Assembly (NCBI RefSeq): GCF_007746075.1
Contig: NZ_CP036339.1
Coordinates: forward strand, 2,881,786 to 2,945,785
Length of the DNA stretch: 64,000 nt
Direction: 5' to 3'
Source: Lacipirellula limnantheis
Lineage (GTDB): Bacteria > Planctomycetota > Planctomycetia > Pirellulales > Lacipirellulaceae
This document shows, in pieces, positions 1 to 8,567 of the stretch. Position 1 is the stretch's first letter; the number at the start of each line of letters is the position of its first letter. The notes below the pieces were generated by a model that saw nothing but the letters and a program-made list of their open reading frames with translations, was not told where the DNA came from and made no database searches. Made by a program: the position numbers and the translations under genes.

Positions 1-316
1 ACCACAGCAGCGCCTGAGTATAGGCTGCGATGGCGTCATCTCTCGACTCGTTGGCGTCCTCACTGCTGGAGTTGACGTTGGCCCGCCCATGCGGGCGTCG
101 AGTTGCGAAGCTCGAACTCCTCATCCGATCGAACTCCCCTTTCCAGGGCTGAGCGCCTGCTAGAATCTTGGCCTTCACGAAGTCGAGTTCTGCTTTGGAA
201 TTGAGCGCGCCAGGATGAACGAAGTCCATGGCCGACGCGGAGGCCGCCGATATGCCGAGCGCCACGAGCACCGCAAGTAGATCGTTCAACTTGGTCGTTC
301 GATTTGGAGCCTTCAT
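1..316 (-). CDS. Alginate-lyase-like exported protein, N-terminal part (runs off the window)
   Basis: The reading frame is open from an ATG at 316 down to base 1, giving about 105 residues of a longer protein. Residues 1-29 form a signal peptide ending ASASA. The mature protein starts DFVHPGALNSKAELDFVKAK, then AGAQPWKGEFDRM, and later DDAIAAYTQALLW. These are the N-terminal signatures of the alginate lyase (PF05426-type) family, in which a helical toroid cleaves uronate polysaccharides by beta-elimination. The catalytic part lies outside the window, so activity is not shown. It diverges from the hydrolase at 619, and the two could share a regulatory region. The family call is fairly secure; the substrate is not. 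Confidence 0.75.
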   Translation of the reverse strand, partial: MKAPNRTTKLNDLLAVLVALGISAASASAMDFVHPGALNSKAELDFVKAKILAGAQPWKGEFDRMRSSSFATRRPHGRANVNSSSEDANESRDDAIAAYTQALLW

Positions 317-618
317 GAGAAGCTGGCAGAAACTGCCCCTAGCGAGGTCGAATTGAATGAACGCGTCGACTTGCCGAGTCGATCGCTCCGTGGCGCTCCG
401 CGCAGGATAGTCGTTGACGGCAAAAACTAAACAGCGTGCCGAAACTCCGCGAGACCGTTCGAACTGACTGTCAGCGCTAAATGTCCGACACACGTTATAA
501 TTGAATTGCCGCGGGGTTGCCTTGGTAGCCGCGTGGTCGACAACTTCGCTGAGGACCAGAGAAGAAGTTTAAGCGGCGAACGAGTCGTCGAAAGTCTTAA
601 GGAAGGGGGTGATACGGT
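317..618. other. Divergent intergenic region
   Basis: About 300 bases between the start of the alginate-lyase-like gene (minus) and the hydrolase (plus). It must carry both promoters. A purine-rich AAGGAAGGGGG stretch at about 599-609 sits roughly 10 bases before the TTG start at 619 and is the likely ribosome binding site. I could not identify convincing -35/-10 boxes or an operator. Confidence 0.4.
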
Positions 619-1962
619 TTGGGTCCCGACGAATTTGAAACAAAACCTGACTTGGACGGAACCTCAGAAGCAGTTCGCAGCATTGGGCAGGAGGACGGCG
701 GCGCCACTTGGTCACGTCCAAGTCGTCGTCGTTTCCTTGGTGCAACGACGACCGGGGGCTTGGGGGCGCTCCTGGCCGGGCAGTTCGATCTGGCCGCGGC
801 TGCCATCGCTGAAGGCGAGCTCGCGGTTCCGCCGCCGACAGGATCGGACGTTGGCTCACTGTTTCCCTTCATCCAGCGACAGGCGGTCGAGGGGCAATTT
901 CCGCTCTCATTCCTGAATCCCGAGTTCAATGACGCGGAACGCTGGAAGTCTGTAGCGCGAGCGAAGCTCCTGGAGCTATTGCACTATGCTCCGCCTCCCT
1001 GCGACCCTCAGGGAGAGACGGTCGAACGCGAAGACTGCGGCGACTATTTTCGAGAAAGAGTACTCTTCAGTACGGCGCCCGATATTCGCGTGCCAGCGTT
1101 CGTGCTCGTGCCGAAGAACTCGCCGCCACCGTTCCCCACGGTGATTGCACTCCATGATCATGGCGCTTTCTACATGTGGGGAAAGGAAAAGATCGTGGAG
1201 ACGCCGAACGAACACCCTCGGCTTGCCGAGTTCCGGCGACAGCATTACGGCGGAAAGAGCGTCGGCGTAGAACTAGTCCGACTCGGATACTTGGTCGTCG
1301 TTATCGACATGTTCTACTGGGGCGAGCGGCGTATGCTGCTAGACGGCGATCCGCAGGACTGGCTGGAGCGCTCTAACGCGCTGTCGCGCGAGCGGATCGA
1401 CGCTTTTCATTCTCGCGCCAGCCAGTATGAGTCGCTCGTGGGGCGCACCATTTACGCCGCCGGTTTCACGTGGCCTGGAGTGATGTTCTGGGACGATATT
1501 CGTACGGTCGACTATCTTGTGACTCGCCCCGATGTGGACAGGCTGCGTATAGGCTGCGTCGGCCTGTCTGTGGGCGGTCTGCGCGCGTGTCATCTTGCCG
1601 CGCTGGATGAACGTCTTCGAACTGCGGTCGTCGTCGGCTGGATGGCGTCGTTTCCGCACCAACTCAAGAATCACATAAAGAACACGATCGGCCACACCAA
1701 GGTCGTGCCTGGTCTTTATCGCTATCTCGACTATCCTGACGTCGCGGCGCTTGCGGCGCCTACCCCGCTGTTGGTGATCAATGGCGCCCAGGACGCGCTG
1801 TTTCAACAGGATGGAGTCAAAGCAAGTTTTGAGAAGCTTCACGCATGCTATTGCAAAGCCGGCGTCCCGGACCGCTGCCGTACCCGGCTGTATGACTCTC
1901 CCCACGAGTTTAACGAGGCGATGCAAACCGAAGCTTGGGATTGGCTGAAGCGCTGGATCTAG
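619..1962 (+). CDS. Tat-exported alpha/beta hydrolase (dienelactone-hydrolase/acetyl-xylan-esterase-like)
   Basis: A 447-residue protein with a TTG start supported by a purine-rich Shine-Dalgarno site. RRRFLG at residues 36-41 followed by an alanine-rich hydrophobic stretch is a twin-arginine signal, so export of a folded enzyme is predicted. The body is an alpha/beta hydrolase: nucleophile elbow GLSVGG (Ser 317), acid in NGAQDALF (Asp 391) and histidine in SPHEF (about 429). The motif VIDMFYWGERR is typical of the large dienelactone-hydrolase-like esterases common in planctomycetes. Next to a polysaccharide lyase it may remove acyl groups from polysaccharides (inference). It lies 24 bases before the next gene and is probably cotranscribed with it. 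Confidence 0.8.
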   Translation: MGPDEFETKPDLDGTSEAVRSIGQEDGGATWSRPSRRRFLGATTTGGLGALLAGQFDLAAAAIAEGELAVPPPTGSDVGSLFPFIQRQAVEGQFPLSFLNPEFNDAERWKSVARAKLLELLHYAPPPCDPQGETVEREDCGDYFRERVLFSTAPDIRVPAFVLVPKNSPPPFPTVIALHDHGAFYMWGKEKIVETPNEHPRLAEFRRQHYGGKSVGVELVRLGYLVVVIDMFYWGERRMLLDGDPQDWLERSNALSRERIDAFHSRASQYESLVGRTIYAAGFTWPGVMFWDDIRTVDYLVTRPDVDRLRIGCVGLSVGGLRACHLAALDERLRTAVVVGWMASFPHQLKNHIKNTIGHTKVVPGLYRYLDYPDVAALAAPTPLLVINGAQDALFQQDGVKASFEKLHACYCKAGVPDRCRTRLYDSPHEFNEAMQTEAWDWLKRWI

Positions 1963-1986
1963 CTTTCTCTTTACGGATCACGTCAC

Positions 1987-3369
1987 ATGCGATGGATACT
2001 TGCCGTATTGGCAATTGGGGCCGCAGGCATCTGCCAGGCAGAGGCGCTTACCCCTCAGGTCGAGATCGAAGAGGAGGTCTACCGCTACGCCGACGCTCAG
2101 AACGGCGCTGGGCCGATGTGGTGCGCCGGCTCGACCTGTCTGGTACGCTCGGGCGATCAACTCTTCGCCAGCGGTCTGGAAGTCGTGCCCGACGCGAAGC
2201 CGTTGAACAACTGTCGTTGGATGCTGTTCGTTCGCCGGGCGACGGGATGGGAGCGGGTACGGGTTGACAGCGAAGGCCGCACTCGCGAGCCGGCGCCAAT
2301 GGCCGCCTTCGCCGACGGACGCGTTTACTTATCGGTAAATCCGGCGATCGACGCCGGTCCGCAGCCGGGCGGGGGTCCGACGCGCCCCGATGTGCTGAAG
2401 TTTAGCGCGCACGAGCCTGAGGCGCCGCCCGCCTCCGTGACGCCGCGCTGGCGAGAGCGTCCGCCATTCTCCGAGCATTCGTATCGCAGCTTCGCCGCGG
2501 ACGGGGCGAGCGGAGAATTGGTGTTGTTCCAGAACATCGGCTATACCCACGCTGAATGGACCTTTTTCGACCGGGGAGGTCGGTGGAGCTCTCAGGGCAA
2601 GCTGCAGTGGCCGTGGGGCGCGGAATATGAAACTCCTCAACCGATCCGCGTTTGCTACCCCAATGTGGCATTACTCGATCGACAGGTCCATTTTGTTGGG
2701 GTCAGCGACATCGTCGAGCCGAATCGGGCGTGGCGCGAATATAAGCGCGAGTTGACCGGGCTTGACTGGGATTACGATTTTCGACGTTTGTTCTACACCT
2801 GGACCGCCGACATCGCCAAAAAGCCTTTTGCCGACTGGATCGAAATCTCCAGCCGCGACAAGACGTGCGGCGGGATTTCTCCGGGGGACTTGTGGCTTGC
2901 CCCCAATGGCGAGGCCCATTTAGTGTGGACGGAACGGGCCATCGACGAACGACTTCGAGACAAATTCTTTCCGGGAGTTCCCCAAAGTCACTCTGTGAAC
3001 TATGCGCGCGTTCGCGACGGGCGAATTCTCGAACGCCGAACGTTACTGGAGTCCACGGAAGCGACGCCGGGGATTATTGGTTCTGCACCGCGATTCCACG
3101 TGACTCCGGACCATCGTTTGTTCGTTGTGTATTTGGCTAAGGGTGTCGAACCAGATGGAACGCCCGTATCCGAGAACCGTGTCGTCGAGATGAGAGCAGA
3201 CGGCGCCGTTGGTGCGCCAGCGAGGCTGCCATTGAAGAGTCCGTTTATCAGCTATTTCACTACTACGGTCCGCGGCGGCTCGCCCCCTTCGAACACGCTA
3301 GAGATGCTAGGAGAGCGCGCAGGCGTTCCGACGACGATCAGCTACGCGCGGGTGCGGTTGCTGCCTTAA
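1987..3369 (+). CDS. Exported protein of unknown function (BNR/propeller-like candidate)
   Basis: A 460-residue protein that starts at an ATG 24 bases after the hydrolase stop. Residues 1-18 are a signal peptide (MRWILAVLAIGAAGICQA). The rest is rich in Trp, Tyr and Asp, with repeated phrases such as GELVLFQNIGYTHAEWTFF and APNGEAHLVWTERA. This rhythm resembles the strand repeats of BNR/sialidase-like propellers, but no Asp-box is clear enough to assign a family. By position it is a secreted partner of the hydrolase and lyase genes. A function cannot be named. Confidence 0.7.
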   Translation: MRWILAVLAIGAAGICQAEALTPQVEIEEEVYRYADAQNGAGPMWCAGSTCLVRSGDQLFASGLEVVPDAKPLNNCRWMLFVRRATGWERVRVDSEGRTREPAPMAAFADGRVYLSVNPAIDAGPQPGGGPTRPDVLKFSAHEPEAPPASVTPRWRERPPFSEHSYRSFAADGASGELVLFQNIGYTHAEWTFFDRGGRWSSQGKLQWPWGAEYETPQPIRVCYPNVALLDRQVHFVGVSDIVEPNRAWREYKRELTGLDWDYDFRRLFYTWTADIAKKPFADWIEISSRDKTCGGISPGDLWLAPNGEAHLVWTERAIDERLRDKFFPGVPQSHSVNYARVRDGRILERRTLLESTEATPGIIGSAPRFHVTPDHRLFVVYLAKGVEPDGTPVSENRVVEMRADGAVGAPARLPLKSPFISYFTTTVRGGSPPSNTLEMLGERAGVPTTISYARVRLLP

Positions 3370-3688
3370 GAATCCCACTTCATGTGCTCCTGCCAGACTC
3401 GAGCGAGCCGGGCGATCGCCTTTCGCTCGAGCCTGCTGATTGTGCGTGGTGCGACGCTTAACCTCATCTTCATCGATGGATTCGCGCCGTCGGCAGATGA
3501 CGTGATGAAGCTATTTCGCGTAGGGGGTAATATCACCGGCCAATTCAGCGAAATCAAAGTACACAACCTTGCCGCTGGGTGGACCTACGCGCGTTACTTA
3601 CCTGGATAGAAGCTCCTCGCAGGTAAGATCTGCGTCAATTGCACGCTTCGATTCATCGAAAAGGCGACTCATCGCTCAAGGCAACGGG
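3370..3688. other. Intergenic region between convergent genes
   Basis: About 320 bases separate the exported protein (plus) from the FecR-domain gene (minus). Short open frames exist on both strands (for example 3366-3566 minus and 3382-3609 plus), but none shows a recognisable domain or ribosome binding site. No clear terminator hairpin with a T-run was seen. Confidence 0.35.
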
Positions 3689-6097
3689 CTATTGCGGCGT
3701 TCTATTATCGGACGTCGGATTTCCCGGTCGTTGAAATACTTGAATATCGTCCAAAATGACGCGTGAACCCCAGCAACTCTCAAAGCCGATGAGACCCGAG
3801 CGGGGAGCGGCGTCGCTGGTGTCGCATGCTATCGTCTGAGAAATCGCGGGATCGGCGATATTCTGAAACGTGATGTTCGCTCGGCCTCCGGAATCCTCCA
3901 TGAGGAAGAAGTAACAGCGCGACGTGCGGTCGACTTTCAAGCCGCTTCCTCGCAGGAAGGTCAGCGAGTTGGGACCCGTTTTCTCATGGATCTCGATGTT
4001 GTGATCGGCGCGTGTCGCCGCTGGCCAGAGATTGCAGCGGATCCCCTGGCTTAGTGCTGACACGGCCCACTCGGGCCCCTCGCCGTATCGATCGGTGCAT
4101 CGCGACATGACTGCAAACGATCCGCCGTAGCCATTGAGGTAGTTTTCGTCGAACTCAATTCGTCCCAGGACGAATAGCGTGCCTTCTTCTGGTGCAAAGG
4201 CCTTACGCGACAGCAAGTAGGGACGCGGATGAAACGTGTCGATGTGGTCGGGATCGCGTTCATTACCCAACGAGACCGCTCCTTCGCTGAGGTGCACGTC
4301 GCCCAGGACCGACCACAGGTTCTGATTGAGATGTGGCGCGTCGAAATCATCTGCCACGACAAGCTTTGCGTCGCTAGGAATTCGCTTCGAGAGTTCGTTG
4401 GCGCGCGACTCTTGCTCCGCTTCGCGTCTCGTCGCGACGCGCTCGTCGAACCGTGTGGATCGGCGAGCCGGCAAATCCTCGTTCTTCGACTGATGAATCT
4501 GCACATTCTCCACGATGACCTTTCCGCCCTTCCACCCTTCAATCGCAATGTGATTCTTGTACCCTTGGAAGAGCGACCGGCAGGTGACGGTTTTGGCGAT
4601 AAGTTGCTGCTCGCGATGGGAGACTGCAAAGCTCACGTTGACCCCGTCGTCGCGCATGACTAGTCGATACGCGACGCCCTGTTGCGGCCGGCGAAATCCG
4701 CCCCAGGAGATGCTGGTAAGTTCTCGATCTCGCTCATATTTAGTCGACGTCTCAAGCAGTCCGTCGGTCTCGTTATTGGCCGACCTAAAATTGCAACGTA
4801 CGCAGGTTGATAAGATGTCGCGCCAACTCCGATCCATTTGTGATCGATCATCGGCGCACCGCGTCAGAATCGAGAACGAAGGAACGTCGTCGGGCGCGAG
4901 CTGCGGAAAGCGGATGTCGCAGATTACCGTCAAAGGTCCGGCAGTCGGATCAAATTGATCGCGGCTGACAAGGTAGGGGACTTCCTCCTGAACAGGCGCG
5001 CCCTCGAGTACGACTCCATCGGCGGAGCGACTCGTCTCGCCGAGCGACGTCCAAAAGTCTGAGTCCGCCATAATCCCGCCCGGCACGATCGGAATCGCAT
5101 TGCTCTCCGCCTCGTGACTGTAAGTCGGGCGAGGGTAGCTTGCGAGGGTGACCGGTAACCTCCGGGGGTCGGCTTCGAGGGACTTGACCATCTCCTTATT
5201 CCACTGCAGCGCGCTTCCTTCGGACAGTTGAATCTTCCCATCGCGGGCAACATCCGGTCGTGATGGAAAAGCCTCGACAATACCCTTGAAGACGCTGACT
5301 TCGGAGACTCCGAAGTCATCGACCATCACGCCGAACTCGGTCCCCAGATCGACGACCTTCCCGTTTGGAGTGTCGATCGTAAAGCCGTGGCCTGCCTGAG
5401 GCACTGACGCCATGAGACCCCCGCGGCGCAGCGTTCCTCCTCGTTCGTGCAATACGAAGTCCACCGGACCGATGAGGATCAAGTTCACGCCGTTTTCGTA
5501 GAGTAGCTCGACCTCCCCTTCGAGGATGCGAAGTCGACTCCCGGCGCGAACCACCGAGTCCATCGCAAAGGATTCATTCGGGTGCGACCATAGAGTCTGC
5601 GGCGAAATGCGAACGACTCTTACGATGTCCAGGAGCGAGGACGGGTGATCGGCGGCCACCACGCTACGCTGCCGCGAACTCCCCGGGGATTGGACGATCC
5701 CGCCGACCGCGGGGTCGCGCGCCAGGTCGGAGCGACTCGCGACGTAGAGCGCCAGCGGCGACACCACGAACAATACGACGGCCGCGCGCAGCAGCGATGC
5801 GCTCGAGCGGCGCCCGAGCACTAGCCTGGGGTAGAGATCGGGCTGGCTGACTCGATTGCGTTCCAATCTTTGACGCAGTTCTTCGATCCGCCGACCAACC
5901 TGGTTGCCAGCGGTGGATTTAAGTGCGCTGTGCATCGCGATGCAGCGAAGGTAGCATCTTCGCTCGACGACGCTACGCCCAAGGAGTTCGTTTAACCGAT
6001 GACTCTGCTCGTCGGTAACGACTCCGTCGACCACGGCATCGACCAAGCGAGCTATCTCGTCGACCGTCTCATGTTTTGGGTCGTCGCGATGTTCCAT
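3689..6097 (-). CDS. FecR-domain membrane protein with two LamG-like repeats (anti-sigma/sensor type)
   Basis: About 802 residues from the ATG at 6097; an upstream in-frame TTG at 6130 would add 11. The N-terminus is a cytoplasmic helical region resembling anti-sigma domains. One membrane segment lies near residues 100-120 (LLRAAVVLFVVSPLALYVA). A FecR domain follows, with SRLRILEGEVELLYENG, GFTIDTPNGKVVDLGTEFGV and VSVFKGIVEAF. The C-terminal half holds two related beta-rich modules that share PYL(V/L)SR, SRC(A/T)D and RCN(F/L). Sixty bases upstream is an ECF sigma factor gene on the same strand, so the protein is probably that factor's membrane-bound regulator (known pattern, inferred here). 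The ligand is unknown. Confidence 0.8.
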   Translation of the reverse strand: MEHRDDPKHETVDEIARLVDAVVDGVVTDEQSHRLNELLGRSVVERRCYLRCIAMHSALKSTAGNQVGRRIEELRQRLERNRVSQPDLYPRLVLGRRSSASLLRAAVVLFVVSPLALYVASRSDLARDPAVGGIVQSPGSSRQRSVVAADHPSSLLDIVRVVRISPQTLWSHPNESFAMDSVVRAGSRLRILEGEVELLYENGVNLILIGPVDFVLHERGGTLRRGGLMASVPQAGHGFTIDTPNGKVVDLGTEFGVMVDDFGVSEVSVFKGIVEAFPSRPDVARDGKIQLSEGSALQWNKEMVKSLEADPRRLPVTLASYPRPTYSHEAESNAIPIVPGGIMADSDFWTSLGETSRSADGVVLEGAPVQEEVPYLVSRDQFDPTAGPLTVICDIRFPQLAPDDVPSFSILTRCADDRSQMDRSWRDILSTCVRCNFRSANNETDGLLETSTKYERDRELTSISWGGFRRPQQGVAYRLVMRDDGVNVSFAVSHREQQLIAKTVTCRSLFQGYKNHIAIEGWKGGKVIVENVQIHQSKNEDLPARRSTRFDERVATRREAEQESRANELSKRIPSDAKLVVADDFDAPHLNQNLWSVLGDVHLSEGAVSLGNERDPDHIDTFHPRPYLLSRKAFAPEEGTLFVLGRIEFDENYLNGYGGSFAVMSRCTDRYGEGPEWAVSALSQGIRCNLWPAATRADHNIEIHEKTGPNSLTFLRGSGLKVDRTSRCYFFLMEDSGGRANITFQNIADPAISQTIACDTSDAAPRSGLIGFESCWGSRVILDDIQVFQRPGNPTSDNRTPQ

Positions 6098-6157
6098 GTC
6101 ACCGTAGGCTTTCAATTCGTAAACCCTCAATGCGGTCGGTCCAGACGGGGTGGCGCT

Positions 6158-6685
6158 TCAGCGACGCCCCTCGGAGGCCAGGGTGCGTTCGACGCAATCC
6201 ATGAGCCGCCGCCTGATCTTCCCCAGCAGCTTCGAAAGTGCGTTTGCCGAACACCCCGCCTCGAACGCTAAGTCACTGACGCTGACGCCCGGTTGATACC
6301 TCTTGCGTATCAGACTTCGATGGCGTTCGGACAATCGCTCGAGACAGCGGGCCAGCGCGTCCAATGAAACGGCAGGGTCGAGTTCGTCGCTGCTGGCTTC
6401 GTCGCTCAGGCATTCGAGGATCGCGTCGTCGATAAGCCTAGCGGACTTCCCCAGACGTTCACGATGCTTTAGCGCCTGAAGGCGCGCCACCTTACAGGCC
6501 CAGGCATAAAAGTTAGTGTTAGGCTCGTACGTGTCGAACTTCTTCCAAAGCGTCAGACTCACCTCTTGCAAGACGTCTGCCGCGTCATTGGCCGAGGGCA
6601 TCAGCGCCATCAGATAATATTGCAAACGCGGATAGTATCGCGAATACAACTCGACGAATTCCGCGATTCGGTCGTCTCCAGCCAA
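6158..6685 (-). CDS. ECF sigma-70 family sigma factor (Rhodopirellula/Verrucomicrobium type)
   Basis: 175 residues from a TTG start; CTGAGG lies seven bases upstream as a Shine-Dalgarno site. Region 2 is visible as FVELYSRYYPRLQYYLMALM and NDAADVLQEVSLTLWKKFD, with FYAWACKVARLQALKHRER completing the -10 recognition part. Region 4 near residues 115-165 has LSERHRSLIRKRY and the helix-turn-helix VSVSDLAFEAGCSANALSK. The length fits a group IV sigma factor. It is followed directly by the FecR gene, which is the usual sigma/regulator pairing in planctomycetes. Its promoters are not known from this window. Confidence 0.9.
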   Translation of the reverse strand: MAGDDRIAEFVELYSRYYPRLQYYLMALMPSANDAADVLQEVSLTLWKKFDTYEPNTNFYAWACKVARLQALKHRERLGKSARLIDDAILECLSDEASSDELDPAVSLDALARCLERLSERHRSLIRKRYQPGVSVSDLAFEAGCSANALSKLLGKIRRRLMDCVERTLASEGRR

Positions 6686-7633
6686 GGTTGAGCCTCAGAT
6701 TTCGGTAGCCCTGGTACTCTTCGCACGAATTCATGTGCAGTCAGGACAACGCAGAACACAGATGAGATCAGGTCGCTCCTCATATGAGCGAGCAGCCGTC
6801 GGGATGCTTTCCGCAGCGTCTTCATTCGAGCAGAGAAGAAGAAATCACTCGGGGCAATGCCACAACTTACCTGAAATGACGCTCCGCCATAGGCTTCGTC
6901 GCCAAAGACTCCGACATGCCGCTTGCGCCACATTGGCACACTGCGCGCCAAATTGAGCAGATGCGGCGATGCAAACATCGCTCAACTACTTAATCCTGCC
7001 TGTCGGGCAAATGTGACTGAGAAAGCATTGTGAAGGACAACTTTTTCCCACATCGCCAGCAATAGCCCTCATCCCGCGAGGGTTTGAACGGCTCCTTCGA
7101 CCAAGTGCCAGGTTGGCAAGTCATTTCATCGTGGAGAGTTAGGCGCATTGGCAATTTGTCTGCGAGATTTTTGATTTATGCGAAAATTGAAGGGCAGAAA
7201 TCTGCAGGTCGCCGTATCTGTTTGCGGCACAGAAGAAGTGGAGGCAACGGCCAATAGTGCGTTTCCTTTCCGTCCTCGTTTTCGGCTTGGTCGACCGCTT
7301 TTCGGCCTTACATGTGCGACTGATGCTGGGTTCGGTTTGTTTGGCTGAACATGTCAGTCGTCGCACTTATGCTCGTCTGCTCGTCGTCAGTGGCGTTCGC
7401 CGGTGCGTGTGAAGCGGCTCAGCGCATTACTTAAAGCGCAAGCTGCACGCTTGGAGGTTAGGCTCCAGCTGAAGCAGTAGCGCTGCCGCGCGATCGTGAT
7501 AGGGCTGGTGTGTCCGCTGCTTTGCTCCGCAAGAGCTTTGACCGGCCGCATTGAGTTTTATTGGCACTAGTAGGCGAGCCAGCCACGGTAGGACTTCGTT
7601 GTTTTTCAACTTGTGCTTTTGGAGGTGGTACTA
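6686..7633. other. Long non-coding stretch between divergent units
   Basis: About 950 bases lie between the ECF sigma gene (minus) and the first PEP-CTERM gene (plus). The sequence is more AT-rich than its neighbours. Open frames here are short and lack recognisable domains or good ribosome sites. An inverted repeat, CGACTGA at 7317-7323 and TCAGTCG at 7354-7360, with ACATG near each arm, could fold in the leader of the downstream gene. The ribosome binding site GGAGGTGG (7621-7628) is clear. Nothing else could be identified. Confidence 0.4.
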
Positions 7634-8425
7634 ATGAAGTGGACAATCGCAGCGAAAGCTTTCGCGGTCCTTGCTTGGGGACTGACCGCTTGGGGATCAG
7701 TGCAGGGCGGAGTCGTCGTTTCTGATCCGCTCACTTCCTTTGATGCTGGATCATTCACCGTCTCTGCGGTTGATCCCATCGTATACGACGCCTCGGGAGC
7801 CCACTTTGGAACGGGCGTGCCAGGCGATAGCGGGAGATCTTACCAGCGCACGAACCGCAGCAACTTTGCCCAAGCGTCAAAAGTCGTTGCCGAAATCACC
7901 TTCCAAACGTCGACCGACGATCAACAGGTCTTCTTCGGCATCGGAGCTGGTGAAACAGCGCTTTTCGGTACGCCCGATTGGAGCACGCAGTTTTCGTCGG
8001 CTTCGTTTTGGCCGGAAACGGGAAACGATAAGTTCACTCGCTTTCGGACCGCCAATGACTCGAACTCGTTCGGCGATTCGACGATTCCCGGCTTTGCCCC
8101 GGGAACGCACCGTTTTCGGATGACATACACGAAAGCGACGAGTCAGCTGCTTGGCGAAATTGACCTCGACTACGCCGGTGGACCATTTGTGGCTGACCCG
8201 GCAGGAAGCAATTTTCCCATCGTGACCACATCGCTCAACGGCCCTAACGGCTGGCTAGCGGGTCTTCTCAGCGAGCCGTCACGGGTGTTTTTCGGGGGAG
8301 ACGACGGGGCGACGTTTCGCGATTTGAAAGTGACTGTCATCCCCGAGCCGGCGACAGGAGTGCTGCTTGCGATTGGTTTGGCGGCTCTGGCAAGACGACG
8401 AGGTCAAATCGTTGTCAGGCGCTAA
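7634..8425 (+). CDS. PEP-CTERM sorted exported protein, paralogue A
   Basis: 263 residues. The ATG at 7634 is chosen because GGAGGTGG sits six bases upstream and a signal peptide follows (AAKAFAVLAWGLTAWGSVQG). The body is beta-rich with the phrases GEIDLDYAGGPFVADPAG and PSRVFFGGDDGATFRDLKV. It ends VIPEPATGVLLAIGLAALARRR, a PEP-CTERM signal: the motif, a hydrophobic helix and a basic tail, used for exosortase-dependent sorting to the envelope. The gene at 8568 is a clear paralogue. The fold and role are unknown; LamG-like carbohydrate binding is possible but not shown. Confidence 0.8.
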   Translation: MKWTIAAKAFAVLAWGLTAWGSVQGGVVVSDPLTSFDAGSFTVSAVDPIVYDASGAHFGTGVPGDSGRSYQRTNRSNFAQASKVVAEITFQTSTDDQQVFFGIGAGETALFGTPDWSTQFSSASFWPETGNDKFTRFRTANDSNSFGDSTIPGFAPGTHRFRMTYTKATSQLLGEIDLDYAGGPFVADPAGSNFPIVTTSLNGPNGWLAGLLSEPSRVFFGGDDGATFRDLKVTVIPEPATGVLLAIGLAALARRRGQIVVRR

Positions 8426-8567
8426 GCATGGGATGGACGCCACATCGCGTCCGGAATGACTCCGACAAAATCCATAACGCGTCGTTCACGAGCACGGCGG
8501 GTGCGAAGGCCGGGCGTTTGTTACGCCCGGCCCGCGCAGCTGCTCACCGACTCGAGGTACTTTAAGC

